Assembly: GCA_944472155.2 (NCBI GenBank)
Contig: OX235271.1
Location: 101,755,256-101,819,255, forward strand
From: Trichobilharzia szidati
Lineage: Eukaryota > Platyhelminthes > Trematoda > Strigeidida > Schistosomatidae
Length of the DNA stretch: 64,000 nt
Reading direction: 5' to 3'
Shown: positions 27,101-42,100 of the stretch, in pieces
Position numbering within the stretch: position 1 is the stretch's first letter
Layout of the letters: every line of letters begins with the position of its first letter
Program-made: the position numbers and the translations under genes
Notes under the pieces: model-generated
Database searches by the model: none
What the model saw: only the letters and a program-made list of their open reading frames with translations
Told to the model about the DNA's origin: nothing

Positions 27101-30100
27101 TTAATTAAATCTATCAGTCACGTTTGCAATATGGTCACCAAGTTACATGATTCACTATAGTGGTACACCGAAGGGATATCAGTTGCTTTGATGTTGGAGA
27201 TACATGCACTATAAATATTAAAAAAGATAACCAGATACATGCACTTGGTAACAAACCACATCTAGTGCATGAGGCTACCCAAACTCCGGAAGGTGGAACT
27301 GCGTACTAACCTCTAATCAGTAGTTCGAAGTTGAATAAACCTAAACCAATGAGCTCAAGTCTGAATCAAATGAAAATGTTTACAATGGAGCCACAGATAC
27401 CACCAATAAATCAAGAACTAAAACATACAGAAGCAACAATCAATCAGTAATAACATGACGCAAAACGTCGCTGAGACCACTGTGTTTTTAACTCCTATAT
27501 AACGACCAGATAAATTATGTGTAATATTATAACCCAAAATTTAAAGTAACAGTGTTATTATGAATATATAGTAGGAATAATGTATCGAATTTATAAAATA
27601 CACAAAAATTTACCTTTTCCCACCGAGAACGTTCAATCTCATGTTGTCTAGCTAATTCAGCATCATGATTCAGGCAACGTTGACGTTGTAACTCTAATTC
27701 AAGTAGTGAAATATGCCTTAAAGCAACTTCAAGCTGAATTTGTTAAAGAAAAGAAATGAAGCAAGCACATTTATTTATCCAAATTACTATTACTAAAGTA
27801 AAGAGAAATATTTTTAATTATAAATTAAATAAGCTTATTTCTTTAATTCAATTTAGATCTTCCCATCGATTGATTGAACCGAAGCGCTAGGTCTCAGATT
27901 GGCATGTCAGCTCCATGTGCAGAGACCGAGCACTTCGGTCCAATCAGTCGATGGGAAATTCTAAATTGAATTAAATAATAAATAAGACCCGTTGCACAAA
28001 AGGTGACTCTCGTGGTCCAAGCGGTCTAGTGGATAACGCTTTGGCGTTTGAAACTACGGGTACTGGGTTCGAGCATCGGTGAGAACACAACCACTCACTG
28101 GGGAGTGCAGGCACATCCAGATGACGAGTCCCAAAAAGGACGAAATGTGCATCCTGGATCCCACTGCTAGTCACCATCCACCAATTGACTTCAAACTTAT
28201 TTCGTCTTCATATAAAATGATATAGACATTAGAAATGATTGAATTACTCAGAATTGATGAATAGGATTGAAGTCAAAATCTAACCTTATCACTTCAAACA
28301 ACTAAAACAAAACAAAAGACCGAAAGGGCTGACTGTAAATAACATGTTGCAGTCATTCAAAAGATATATGATTATGAGTGAACTGGTATTTGGATACATT
28401 CATAGTAATATATTTGAATAGCCTAGCCTAACACGTCGGTTAATTTCAGTCGACCGAAAGCAGTGAAAATCAACATATTGGTGAAACACTTAGAATCACC
28501 GGTTATACATTGCATCTTGTAAACCAAATTATTAAATACTTCGATTCTCATGTTATCTTCTCCCTCCAACTTCCTCCCGTAATCTTATTTTGTCTGCCTA
28601 TTTCTTTTTTTATTTGGAGGTGATAAGCATAAAAAATATCCAGTGGCTAATGTTAAATTTCATGTGAAAATAATCATGTTTAAGAAACAGACGACTATAT
28701 TTCGCGCTTGCAGAAACATACTGTATGAGTTTTAAGACCAAATGAAATATTTCATAGTCACGGTCTGTGATTTTCCCTCAGAAATAGATAGAAGCATGTA
28801 ATGTGGAGCATTAGCTACAGATGTAACTGAAACACAAGTAACACTTGTAAATATTATGCGTATAACCAAGGATGAGGAAAGCAACACCGATAAACAATAA
28901 ATACATGCAAATTAAGATGCTTAGAAATAACCGAAAGTAAACAGGATTACTGATGGTGAAATTATCTTAGTTTGGCAGACTATTATTGATATGATGTGTG
29001 AAATAAAAATCTGGGTTGCGGAAAGGTTCGAACTAGCGACTGGACTAGCAATTCGGTAGCCGCTGCCTGGACTGCTGACGCGACCCAGATTTTCATTACA
29101 CCCTCAAACAACACCCAGTGCATCAAAAAGAGGATTTTCTGTAAAAACTTTTCTTTCCGTTATGTAAGCGAAAGCAAATGAAGATAATCTGTTCTACATA
29201 CATTATTGAATTGTTTCTTATTTCTAAAATATTGTCAGAGTTTCTTAAGGAAAATGACAAAAACTATCGAAGAATAAGCAAACCACGACTGATAAATTTA
29301 TCCTTACGATTGTCAAGAATATTCATAGACTGGTAGAGAGAAAAATACTTACTCTTTCTGAATTAGCTTCACGTGTTCGCTTCAAACCTTGACGTAATCC
29401 AAGTAGTTCATCGGTTAGGTGAATTAAAGCTGCAGTCTCTGAGGTTGGATCACTATCATGATATTCTAAATTGTTCAGTAAACTCGTTGCAGAGTTGCGT
29501 ACTAACGGTCGCTTAGGATATAGGCGAGTATAGTCCAATGAATGCCCACGAGAACATCTTCGCTCGTAATTAAGCCTTCGACATGGTGAATAATTAGTGC
29601 TGACTGGAGGATGACGAGGTATTGATCTTGTTCTTGGACGTCTACCGGTCAATAAATTTCTGTGCTGAGATGTTGTTCTTCGGTTTGACGAAGCTAGAGT
29701 AGGGTTTATATATGAGTACATAAAGGATTAGTAGACGGGACAATAGTAGGCTCAGTAATACATTATTTTTCAAAAAAGTGATAATTTAGGGAATGACTTG
29801 AACGTGATTCGTTATGATGAGAAACGGTGGGGAAAAATAATTTAATAGGGTGATATACAGAGACAAAACATTTCGACTACAACGACTTTCTTGTTAATTA
29901 ATAGGTATGTAGGGAGATGAAGACGGATTGGCTGGGATCATCGAGATACTAAGAATCAATCGATGGAGACCCATAGTGGTATGGTTCAAAACAGTTCACA
30001 ATGAAACAGGTGTCACCATTTTGTTACCATCAAGATTCCGAAAATTCTCACCATTCTTCATGTAACTACTGTTCCTCTCGTACATTTCCGTCGATTGTAG

Positions 30101-33100
30101 TCTCACTCTAGTACTTTTCTGTATCGCGCAAGATTCAACTCTGAGCTAATCATATATTTAATCTCCAAAATGTTTCAGGAATACAGGAATACGTTCCACC
30201 CTTCCGCAATCCCCATAACTTTGGGCTTAGAGGTAGCTCTGATTAGGTCTATCAAACGGTGTTGTGGCAGGGTCTGCTTATTAAGAAGATGAGAGGAAGT
30301 ATGTTATGCTAATCAAACCCGGGTAATTGAATTCATGAAGTTATTTAAGAGATTGATCAGTTTTATCTGAAGTAAGAAATAATGTTCATCAAAGATACTT
30401 GTCGAAGATGTACTGATGGGGATGACTTTACATAAACTTAACCAACCAAACATCAAATTGCTGCCTAAAAAGCAACTAACTGTTTCCAAGCATGTGAATG
30501 GCATATACCTATTAAGTGAAGTCATTAGCGAAATTTTCGAGTGCTTTGAGTGATATCCAGAGTGTGACTCACTGACTTAGGCACTTGGTATTCAATCAGT
30601 GAGTTCTAATTTCTCTCCAATTTTATCAACCCTGGAGACTAGTGACTATCATCAGCGCTCACACAATAAGAGTAGATAATGGTCAGGTGTAAAATGTTTC
30701 ACCTGAGTAAAATGTAAGGTAGTGACATTAGCACTGTGCTAATTCCGAGTTTAATAATAGACAGTAAAATTGTGATTATTTCCTAATTGATAATTTGCCT
30801 TAATATAATTTGAGCAAAAATGATGCAGACAGGGTATTCCCGAGATTTTTAGCTCTAAAACAGAACGTATTCAGAACAATTGTTCTGATGTAAATAACAG
30901 TTAAGAGAAGATAATAATTAATATTTCCCCTGAGAATTAAACTAATTCATGGGGAATTCATTCACACTATTTCCTTACACTAATTGGTCACTGGGGAGTA
31001 ACAAGTGCCATATATTTAGTCTTTAATGATACTGTTCAGATTCTAAGAATCAACTTTGCAATGTAGTCACGAAGATAGGACAGTCTCCATCGTTAAGAAC
31101 TCAATAGTTATTACATGGTTAGAATCAACTCGAAGAAAACCCTGTAAAATACTTATTGGCAGTTATCACGAGTTCGAATCAATTTTTTGAGAATGCAGAT
31201 AAACTTACTGAAAACTGCTAACAAGCACGAAACCCAGGTCCATGGCTTCCTGTCGATCACGTCCTAGCACCTAATGATGACACATCGACTGTGTGTGATT
31301 AATCAAGCGTCAAAGCTATATTTTAAACTGATAACAATTCCATCAGTGGTCTGACATAAACTGTTCTCATCATAAGATGGTATTTAGTGCTGAATGCAGT
31401 ATTTAAGAAGTAAGAAGCTAGGCTAAGTATCCGTGTGTTATTGATTCATCTAGTTTCATTAGGATAATAAAATGAGATTTCAGGCGTCAAATCGATAAAT
31501 GGAGCTTTATCCTGAGCGTTCAAGCCTGTAGACACCTAGTGATTAAACTTCATTATTACATGGAATAAAATGTGTCAGTGGTTCAATAGTAGAATATCCG
31601 CCAACCACACAAGTAGTCTTAATTTAGATTCCCGGCTGACGTGCTTCTTAACCTCTTCTAGTTTATTAGCCAGTAGTAGGTCTGGAAAAGAGGGAAAAAG
31701 TTTGGGTGTGAGACTATTAGCCCATCGCCGCAAAAAAAAACCACTATTGAAACTCCAGAGCTTGAAGCCTCATGTTTCACTCGGAAAGCAAAGGAATGAA
31801 AAAAATTATTTGAAAAATAAAATACCAAAACTTAACTTAACCTTTACATTTAAAGATAGAATTATTTCGACTTATAGGCATATATATACATTAAGAAAAG
31901 CATGTTGCAATAAAATTGCCCAAACAAATTTTTTTCTGAATTTTTTATTCCTTTACGTTCCCAGTGGAACATAGAGCTTCAAACTAGAGGCTTGAAGTTT
32001 CGGTAGCAGTGGAGTTCATTTTTACGAGATGGGGTTGCTAGCCTCATGCCCAACCTTCCGTTTTTACCAGTCTTGTTACTGGCTTAGCGAGGTAAGGGAG
32101 TGCGTCGGCGGCCGGGGATCGAACCCCAAACCACCTGCGTGGTTGGCGAGCATTCTACCTCTGTGCCACCGACGCAGATGCGGATGGTTAAACCAAAATC
32201 TGGTTTCAGTCCAGTCCATAAAGTCTTTGACTATTGATTCGAGCCGTGTAGGGAGGTGTAAACTCAGAGGTTGGGGGTTCTCAAAACGGTATGAACCAAT
32301 GAAGGCTAAAGACTATTGGTGTAATTTGGCTGAAACACGTTGTCAATGGCACTCTTCGTAATCTCTCAGATTAACTGAGTTGTCAAGTTTCTATATTCGA
32401 TTACTCTTTTTTTTTCCAAGGCATTTCCGCTTAACTAGAGTTCTTTTGAAATTTTTCCTTTCTCTAATTTTGCGTGTCATATGGATTGTAGCAACTTGAA
32501 CCAATACATTTCTACGTTCCCGTCGATGGTTCAGTGGTAGGATTCTCGCAAATCACATAAGTGGTCCAGGGTTCGATTCGTACTCACTCCTAAACCTCAC
32601 TCAGTTCACTAGTTGATAAAAAGTCCGGAAAAGAGGGAAGGTTGAGTGTGAAGCTACCAACCCCATTCTGTGAAACAACATCACGGCTACTGAAACCTCA
32701 AGGCTTTAAGTCCCCTATGTTTCGCTCAGAAGGCAAAGAAAGTATTTTTATAAAACTTTGAGTTACACTCCTAAGTTTGAAAAATCAGTCCATACTGTTA
32801 AACAGTTAAAAGAAATTATGAAATATCCTCAAAGTACATTTCGTCAGAAATTAGCGAGGTGGCATGGAGGCATGCATACTGCGTAGGTCAGTTTTTGATG
32901 AATTTCACACCGATATACGGAGTCAAAATCATCCATCTGAGCTACAAATCTTCTCCATCATATCTAAATCTTACGAGCGGAGTCAAATCTATTCCAAAAC
33001 GGATTTCAAGAATACATAACATAAATTTTTGAGATTAAAAACTTAAAGACAAAAATACAATAAATCTACATATAGACAACAAAATTACTTTTGTGCTCTG

Positions 33101-36100
33101 TATTCCAATTTGATTCAATTACTCCATTTGACCAATGTTCCACAGGATCAATCTGTTCATACTCCCGTTTATAATCACCACCACAACGATAAGGATAATT
33201 CATTTGTTCATCATAAACATCACCGTCAATATATCCATTATTATCATTATTACTATTATTATTATTATCTATGTGATTATCATTTATTTTCAATTCATTA
33301 TAATCATTATCAACATCATCAACATCGTAATCATCACCGTCATCGAATGATTTAGTGTGTGGAAGTAATCTACGGGTTTGACGTTTAGACTGTATACGAT
33401 TTGGACTGAAATTCTTTTCATGATTATTTTCAATTAAATTCTGTTGATAATAATTTGTACGTTGTGATTGTATTTTATAATTTGTAGGCTGTTGAATTTC
33501 TGTATACGTACAATCGTTATTATCATCTCCAGCCGGTGAATATCTAGTTTTCAGTGAATCAGTATGATTTCGCATCTGGCGAAGACGATCAGCATAGACC
33601 TGATAGGACAAGAGAAGAAACAATGAGAGAGAAATTAAAGCATATGATACTTTCACTTATTTTGTTATAAGTTTAAAACGTTTGCAACAGTGTTCTAGAC
33701 TGTGGACAAAAAGTATTCTTGTGAGTTATACCGAAAGAATGTAATCATCATCTGAAGTAATATCGTTGACGCTGAAAGTATCTCAATGTGTTATAAATTC
33801 GACAACTGTTTGATAGCTTAAACTGAAAATGCTTAAAATTATGTCGGTGGCTTCATAGGGCATTTGAATTTTGTCATGAATTCATACTTGGTGAAACAAC
33901 TTCATTGGGAACCAAGCTTCAGACTTTTCATTACCTCGTAAACAATTAAGCTCAAAACTGTCACGTTACGCAACGAGCACAGTTATCCTGATTTTTCCAA
34001 AAATTCTTCTAACTAGTGAACGCTCTCATGTGGCCACGCGTTCATCACAGCCTCTGCCAGGTAAGTCCTATTCACTACCTTCACGCGGTAGGGGTGTTCC
34101 TCATAAAAGTGAAAGCGCCGATACGAACTCCTGACGCTAACAACCAGACTGATGGACATACAGATTTACCTCGGGGGAGGGCTGAAAAGCCTTGATTCCA
34201 AATTTATGGTGTACATGGGCTCCAGAATCCGAATGGACAGAATGGCGTATGAACCTATTTTGGTCATCGGCAATCATAGGAACGCAGCTCCGGACACTTC
34301 TCCACTCCCTTGTGGACTCGAATTCAATTCGAAGGCTTAGGGAGAGTGGCCTCGTAAGACCACCACCTTCTTCGCTCCGGGCATCCAGGCAGTATCTCAG
34401 ATTTTGTGTGGCACATCTCTTGGCGCCCATAATATAAGAAGTTTGTGTTTTAGTGATAATAATTATACTTCTAAATAATGCGATTTAGTCACTATATGAA
34501 TCGAAGAATAATTAAAACTACTTTAAAAGGAGTAAAGAATGTAAATTACTTTTGTATGAATTTCTCTCATAGATTATAATTTATAAGAGTTGCAAAGATA
34601 GTGAAAAATGTTCATCCAAATAAAGACTACCTACAGTTCACTTTAGTTTTCGTAAAGAAATTATGAAAATTTATTAACAAGCACGTCTATTTATATAAGT
34701 TTTAAATGCCTCGTAGTGTTTACATTACTAATATTTGTTGTAACCCCAAATACCTCGAAAACATCGTAGAAATAACAGTCAAATATTCTCAATCAACTGA
34801 ACAAACCCATAATTATAACAGTTGTAATCTATAATTCATTTATTGCTACAATCGCAAAGTTAATTAATAATAGCTTATGTGCTAACTAACTATTCCTTCT
34901 TCACATAAAATGCGGGCTAAACACGACGTGATTGACTGCATTTTTCCGCTAAGTCATTCGTGTAAAACGCTTTTCTTATTTATTTATTTATTTATTTCTC
35001 GTCTTGTCTAACAGATACTTATGATGAATGATGGACACAGAGATGAAAAAATAAAGCGTAAGGTATACTTTCAGACTAATACAATTTACTAACTGATACG
35101 GTACAATCATATTTTCCCATAATAATAGAAAGCCTCCAAAGCCTCAGGATGATCGGGGGTGGGTGCCTTGCGCTGCGGGTTGGTCACCCCTCCGCACACC
35201 TCTTGAAATGCTCCCATATGACCGGGCGTCTTACATAGCCTCTCCTGAGGAAGTCCTACTCACTGCCTTCACGTGGCGGAGGTGTTTTTTCACCAAAGTG
35301 AGAGGGCAAAAGCGGATGCCTGGCGCTCTTCACCGATTTGACTGTCCATTGGATGACAGTCTAGGGGAGATGGCTAAACCCTGATTCCAAACCTCCAACG
35401 ACTGGCGTATGAAGCTCACTGGAGCTCACCGGCAGACGTATGAACAAAGGGCTTGTTGGATGTCCTGGATGTCTGGCCCCATTCAAAAAGGCGTATGAAC
35501 CGAACTCCGGTCACCGGCTGCCAATGGATAGTGGACTCCCTACTCCACTCCTACTGCCTTGTAGGTCACACTTGGTTGTGTAAAGGCTAGAGCTGCACTC
35601 TCAAACAAAAGGCCGAGCAATTCTGGGGAAATCACTCGTACCAAATTCCCATGAAACTTCATGAACTCTCTTACAAACAGATCGCCGCGCCTGGGCAGCG
35701 ATGATTCGAGATGTTCATGAAGCCGGCTAATCCTCCCGTAGGAGATGGCCGAAGTAAAGTAAGTAAGTATAATAATAGAAAGTATAGAAAATTAATCACA
35801 CAGGTGATCACTAGAGTTCACCTTCAGCACACGGTAACACACCACAAGTGTGATGAAATGGTAAATAATGACTCGAAAGTACTTCAAATGTTCCATAGTC
35901 GTGAATACTTGACAACACTACTGCAATAACAGTAGGTAGTAGTATGAACATAAAAGTTTATTTTCAAAGTGCATCTGTTAAATATCATCAAACGCAACTC
36001 ATATGATGTCGGAAATGATTTAATGTATGTTTTACTATTCAACTAACCCAGTGATCGTTCCTCAAAAGAATAATTCAAACAAAACTCCACTTTTAACTTA

Positions 36101-39100
36101 GTGGATAAGAAGGCAATTTTCATCGTATGAAGGAAAGTGTTGCTCTGTATACAGGCGTTTAGTGTACGCATGGATATAACAAACAGGTCTCAATAGATCA
36201 AACCCAATTCCCCTTTTATTTAATAAGCAGTCACAGGGCAAGAGAGAACTTTGCACAGAAGTTCAGCATTTCAAGTTGCCTCACTCCATGTGGTACACAA
36301 AGGTAGACAAAAGACAGAAAGAACAAATTCAAAAGAACTATGAGGAGGAATGTGTGGGAGAAATTAAAATAGAAAAACACAAGATGATTTGATGGATCTG
36401 AGAGATTAAAAAGATTCTGAATGCATTTGTGCCGCTGACAATTATGAGTCATATCACCAAGAGTTTCCAGCCATCAATTCTGAGCATCCTGAGGACTCCA
36501 ACCATGCAGACTACACCTCCTTACCTGGCTCAGGAATTTCAAAATATTACATTAAGAAAGGAGAGAACATAAACAGAATAGTGTTACCACCCGAAAACAT
36601 AAATGTGAGTGACAGTGAGTAACTGAATGAAGATTGGCGAAAATTCTCGGGAATGTGAAGATGATGAGAGGAGAATTACATTTGTGTCATGATGAATGAT
36701 TGAATAATATCTTCGACGATCTTCAATAATTGGCACCCACAATCTCGAAGATTTAAACCAAGTAACCTATACCTTTATGCCTGAAACGAACAATCACAAA
36801 CTTTTGCCTTGGTATGAACATGGCTAACTTTTCATAAACCTAATCCTACATCAGTTAACATTGCTCGTTCATGAGGACGGTGATTAAGCATGGAATAACC
36901 TCCTGTTAACACAATAGAGTCCGATTAACCCAAACCATTTGCACACTGAATAAGACTTAATAACTCATGCATCTTTGTTTTCCCAGTTACATTATGTTTC
37001 GACTCACAATGACTGACACATAAATACTGATAGAATTCTGTCTGCACCAAAGAGAGGACTAGACGCATCACACTAGTTACTGACTAGTGTGCAATCAAAA
37101 ATATCCAATACAGTCCTACAGGAGGTCAATCGCGAGCCCGAATAGCTCAGTGGTAACGTCTCTGACTGCAGCACTGGGTGACGCGAGTTCGAATCTCAGA
37201 AGGGACATGAGTTCCTTCAAGGTCGCAGATACGCCTTGCTGACTGGTGAGTGCCAACTAGCACGAAACCTAGATCCAAGGCTTCCTTTGGCCGATTGCCT
37301 CCAACCATCTAATATCATCACATAAATACACATAAATAACTATTGCAATGAAAAAAATCCCACTTGAATAATTATTCCGTCATCTATATAGCATCATATA
37401 AAAATAACGACTTACAATATATAAAAACAGTAGATATGAAAGCAACTCATTTTCCCACATTACTTTAAGTACTTTACACAGAACAAAAAACTAATTAGGT
37501 GGACTAGCACTATGACAAAGCTGTAAACAAGGTTTAACGCAGACTGATTATCACAATGAGAACCTATTCATTAACATAATAAAGGCATTGTTTGGTTGAT
37601 GGAAGCCAGTGGTGATACCAAGGAGACAAACGTCTCGTCCTATATTCGTGACTTATTATTTGGATATACCAATGAGTGGTGTTCCCAATGAGACTCGAAT
37701 CCAGTACCCATCTTTTCAAACTTCAAAGAGCTAGCCACCATTAACTAAACATCATGTCAACTTAAAGGCATAGAGTCAAAGTGTTCGCATTAGAAGCTGA
37801 CAGATCAACAGAGACTGAACACATTTCAGTCCAGTGAAAATCAAACAAGAGAGTAAAGTAAAAACAATAATTCTTTTTTTTTACAAAGAAAAAACCAATA
37901 CTTACACACAATAATCTGATCAAATGTTATTATGTCAATAGATTAGAAGAGGTAAATGTAAATTAATATAAACCCGCCTTTTTAAATCATTTGTGAGTTT
38001 CCTTTTGTTTGTACTTTAAAATATCCACAAATATCCATCAAATAAAGTGAGTGAAAATATCCATTGGATTGAAATTAGAGATTAAAGTTATTCCTCTTTT
38101 TTTTTCTGGTCAAAGTTCAATGGATCACAATCTCAGCATAAATGAAAATTAGGTCAAATCGATAACGATGATAACGATAATATCATTCATTACAGAGCGA
38201 ATCACGTTGATACACAATCGGAAATAGCATATAAAAACGTGCAATCAAATTGATAATAATAATAAATCAAATTTTCAATATGTTGATGTGTATGTGAGTG
38301 TGTGTGTGTCAAACCTAACTGTGTATTCACTCACTCACTACACAAACACATACAGAGTATATATGATGCATACATCAACTGACAGTACTAGTGATCTCAT
38401 ATCAACTAACATTCGATGTCCATTATTTTACGTAAGTATATGATGATTGAGAAAATAAATATATGGAGAGAGAAGAGCAATCTGAAATCACACGAGTGCA
38501 CGCATTCACACACACAAACACGCATACAAACGAACACATACACACAGACATAAAGAAGGAGTTGTATTCATCTAGACATTGAGTAATAACATTGGTAGAA
38601 TAAATAATTATTGTAATAGAGTATTTCCAATAGACTTCTATTTGTACTTATTCATCATTAAATCATACAGGATAGGCGTTGCAATCAGGGCATATCAATA
38701 CAACAAAAAAAAACAAATTGGAGCATTGACAAAAGGAGGAGGAAATGTGTATATATACAGTGTAATGATTGCACACTGGTGGCTATTCCATTTAGTCCTC
38801 TACCAATTACTTCGTAGAATTGCTAATCACATGAAATAAACATTGACAGGAGAAAAAAAACACCTAACGTAACGTAGAAATATCTTTGCATTTTTAAAAT
38901 GCCTGTATACACCTGAGTAAATACGTTCTGTTTGTTTGTATGTGTGAGCGTGTGTACATATGTATATGATAATAGACCAACCAACAGGATAGATATATCA
39001 CTATTATAATTGGAGGAATATAGGATAATTCACAATATTCAAATATTTGCTTAGTTAGACAATGGAGAGTAAGAAGGAAAAAATAGGCAAGATGGTAACA

Positions 39101-42100
39101 ATACTACTAGTACTACTACTAATAATAATAATAGCTACGAGATATTGAGAAAAGGGGGAATACTAGAAATATTTGGGTGTGTATGTGTATATGGCAACAA
39201 AAACAATCATTGAACCAAGACATATACGCTTGACCATTCACTGACCTGGTAGAAGGATACAATAACTGGGACGAAGAAACACACATACTAGCTACTACAC
39301 TAGTTGTTGTTATTATTATAGTTATTAATATCACTACTTTATACACAAGAGAGACGGAATAAGTATGGTCAATTTAGTCAAAAAGTCAGTGTTTAACAGT
39401 TTAACTGACCATAATCAACTTAGTCTATCGCATGAATTAATAAAGCTATAAAAAAAAAAGAGGGAGAGAACAGAACTCAAACTCCATTAGAAGAAAACAA
39501 ACTGATTCTCGCAAGTTTTTGTGGAAAAAAGGTCTCCCGGAACAAATATCTACTTTTAGTCATAGTAATACAATCCTTAGAACAAATGCCCACTTAGTGT
39601 AAAGAAAAATTATGCAGGAGAAGATGCTAGAGATTACCAAAACATGATTGAACTAGACCATCTCTTTCCACATACCAATGCATACAGTCTCTCCAAAATG
39701 ATTTTCCCCTATCCTTGTGACTATCACATTTGATATTATTATGAAGTTATTAAGATTGCTATTCCGGCTAATTAAACTAACTTGTTTATGTCTTAGCGTC
39801 GGTAGCACAGCAGTGGAATGTTCGCCGACCATGTATGTGGTCCGGGGTTCGATCCCCGGACACCGACGCACTCCTTTACCTCGCTAAACCAGTAACAAGA
39901 CTGGTAAAGAGGCAAGGTTAGGAATGAGGCTAACAAACCCATCCCGTAAAAATAAACCCCACTGCTACCGAAAATTCAAGCCTCTAGTTTGAAGCCCTAT
40001 GTTCCACTGGGAACGTAAAGGAATGAAAAAAAACCATATATCATAGTATTCTTACGAAGTTCATTTATCTATTCTTCTTAGTCATCAGTATCTTACAAAT
40101 TGTTGATTATGTAATAACTTATTCCTAACCCCTACAGATCAACTGATCTTAAATTCTATAATTATTTTCACCCCACCCCCATACCTTAAAACTGATAATT
40201 CTTATTGACTAACACTACCACAATGATTGACCTAACCTTGATGTAAAAATATATATACAATATTTTAACTGATTAAAAATGCCCATTAAAATTTTTTTCA
40301 AAAGAATGGATACTGAACAAAGAATACTCTTTTCGATAACTTCATCATCAGACTCTACAGTTATATATACATTATAGTGAATGGATTAATTAGTGTTATG
40401 AACAACATCGAATCAATAATATTGATAGATTACAGCTCAATAGCCTCAACATAAAATAAGCTGAATGTCAGAAAAATTAGGAAAGATAATATTACAAATT
40501 CATGAATTTATAGTCTCTACTGAAGGCCAGGAGCAGTAGTAGGGGCTGGACTTGCTTCTTGTGAACACAGAGCACTGGTTGTTTAAGGCGAATTGCAATA
40601 GCCTCTGCTGTTTGGTACATGCGGTGCTTCGATGATTTTGGCAATTTATTCGGCACCCGGTAGACTATAGAGGATTCTTCCACGCTGGCTTTGTGGCCGG
40701 TTTGCGCCAGATGGTCCAATATCGAACTGTTAATAGTTTTAACTACACCTTTACTTAGCCATAGTGGGATATGTTCTCGAGCACGAAAAATCAAGTTCCT
40801 AGAGCAACGGTCAAAATAACTCTCTCCATAAGCGCAGTTGAATTGCTAGATGCAATTTGAAGTGGCTAGTCTAGGTACTTCATCTCTCAGTCGAGGTAGC
40901 ACCATCGGTCGTGTAGAGAATGATACGTGTAGTTCACCAGCATTAAAAGTTCTTTGAACTGATTTTCCTAATTTCTTCGTAATTATCTCACTTGGTATAT
41001 CGCCCTTGAATTGTAGTCGTATATAAAGTGGCTTCTCGTTTACAGATAGTGAGTAGTCCTTTCCGCTTTCTTTGTCATGTGTTTCTTGATAAATTGATAT
41101 ATTATATATTTTATTATGTATATATTGTTTCTTGATAAATAAATATATACAATAGCCTAGAGCCCTTGATGAGGAACTAATTAAAAAGGAATAATGTATT
41201 TCTTCGCTCAGTTTATTATTTCTTCTCACTTCTGTCTAGTAGATAGATTATGCCAACTAAAGCTATAATGAGAAACACAAATAATGTAGTTTTTACTTGA
41301 AATCTTTATTACATATTGCGGCTGTAATCTCTGATGTTAGATATTACTTAATAAACAATTTGTAGACAAGGTAGAAGTACATTAATTCTAGTGCATACTA
41401 ATACTGAAGAAAGGTATAAAATAATACGAAAGTGTGCACTGAACAATATAGGCTAAAACTTACATTTTCAGTAGTATTTGATTTGGACTGACCTAGACGA
41501 TCAATTCCTCTTGAATTAGCTTTACGCAATCTTGCTAAATCAGCTCGTATACGATTGACTTCAACTGAGCATGCATCACGCGACATAACAATCTTCAGAA
41601 ATAGATTTATATTGGGTAGGAGAGATAAAAAAAAAGGTGAAAATGACTAACATTCTACTTTTTGCATTGGAAAGTCAAGATGAAATAAGGAATTCGAAAA
41701 TTCGAAAATATTCAAATTAAAATAATAATGTCCTATGCTACTGTTATCAACTTATTAGCCAAGGGTGCAGTTACTAATGTGGCGTAAATTCTTGCCAGTA
41801 TTCACACTTTGTTACAGGCACAAATTTGTGACAATTTAGCAATACGACAAAATCATTTATTCAGCGTATTCCAAAACTTAGTTCTATATTTATTATTATT
41901 ATTGTTTCCTTTAGTTCCTAGAGGAACATAGGGCTTCAGCCGCACGTCTCCATTGCGTTCGGTTCTCCAATGCTCCACGTCTGCCCACATGCTTTCATCT
42001 CTTCTTCACATGACCTCCTCCAAGTCACCCTTGAACGACCAACTCGCCGCTTCCCGTTCGGGTTCCACTCGAGCGATGGCCTGGCATGTCACTTGATGGT

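Larger units (their letters stand above)
27734..29352. other. Intron 9
   Basis: Contains an HHR-A element with an inverted repeat (27843-28188) and a small palindrome at about 29005-29102. Nothing recognised at 28190-28970 or 29120-29350. Confidence 0.5.
29694..33088. other. Intron 8
   Basis: Holds family X repeat pieces and SINE-1 copies. Nothing recognised at about 30200-31190 and 32760-33088. Confidence 0.5.
33600..41463. other. Intron 7
   Basis: A 7.9-kb intron with two GC-richer repeat copies, family X, HHR-C, HHR-A, SINE-1 and PLE fragments. Nothing recognised at 33640-34050, 34440-35130 (apart from an ATTT repeat near 34976-34998), 35780-36230, 36750-37030, 37870-39790 (TG/CA-rich in places), 40040-40480 and 41240-41460. 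Confidence 0.5.

Noticed and set aside
33066..33656. Stand-alone secreted protein with signal peptide, nested in the intron
   Set aside because: The frame starts at GTG right after TAA with no ATG; the leader is a pyrimidine tract ending in a good acceptor, and the rest fits as an exon of the large gene by phase.
37426..37460. Micro-exon candidates in intron 7 (for example before gtaagtcg at 37430)
   Set aside because: Acceptor context is poor, and exon 8 already satisfies the phase requirement.
39119..39346. Short secreted peptide with hydrophobic start
   Set aside because: The frame is driven by AT-rich simple sequence (ATT/ATA repeats), with no conserved feature and no splice sites.
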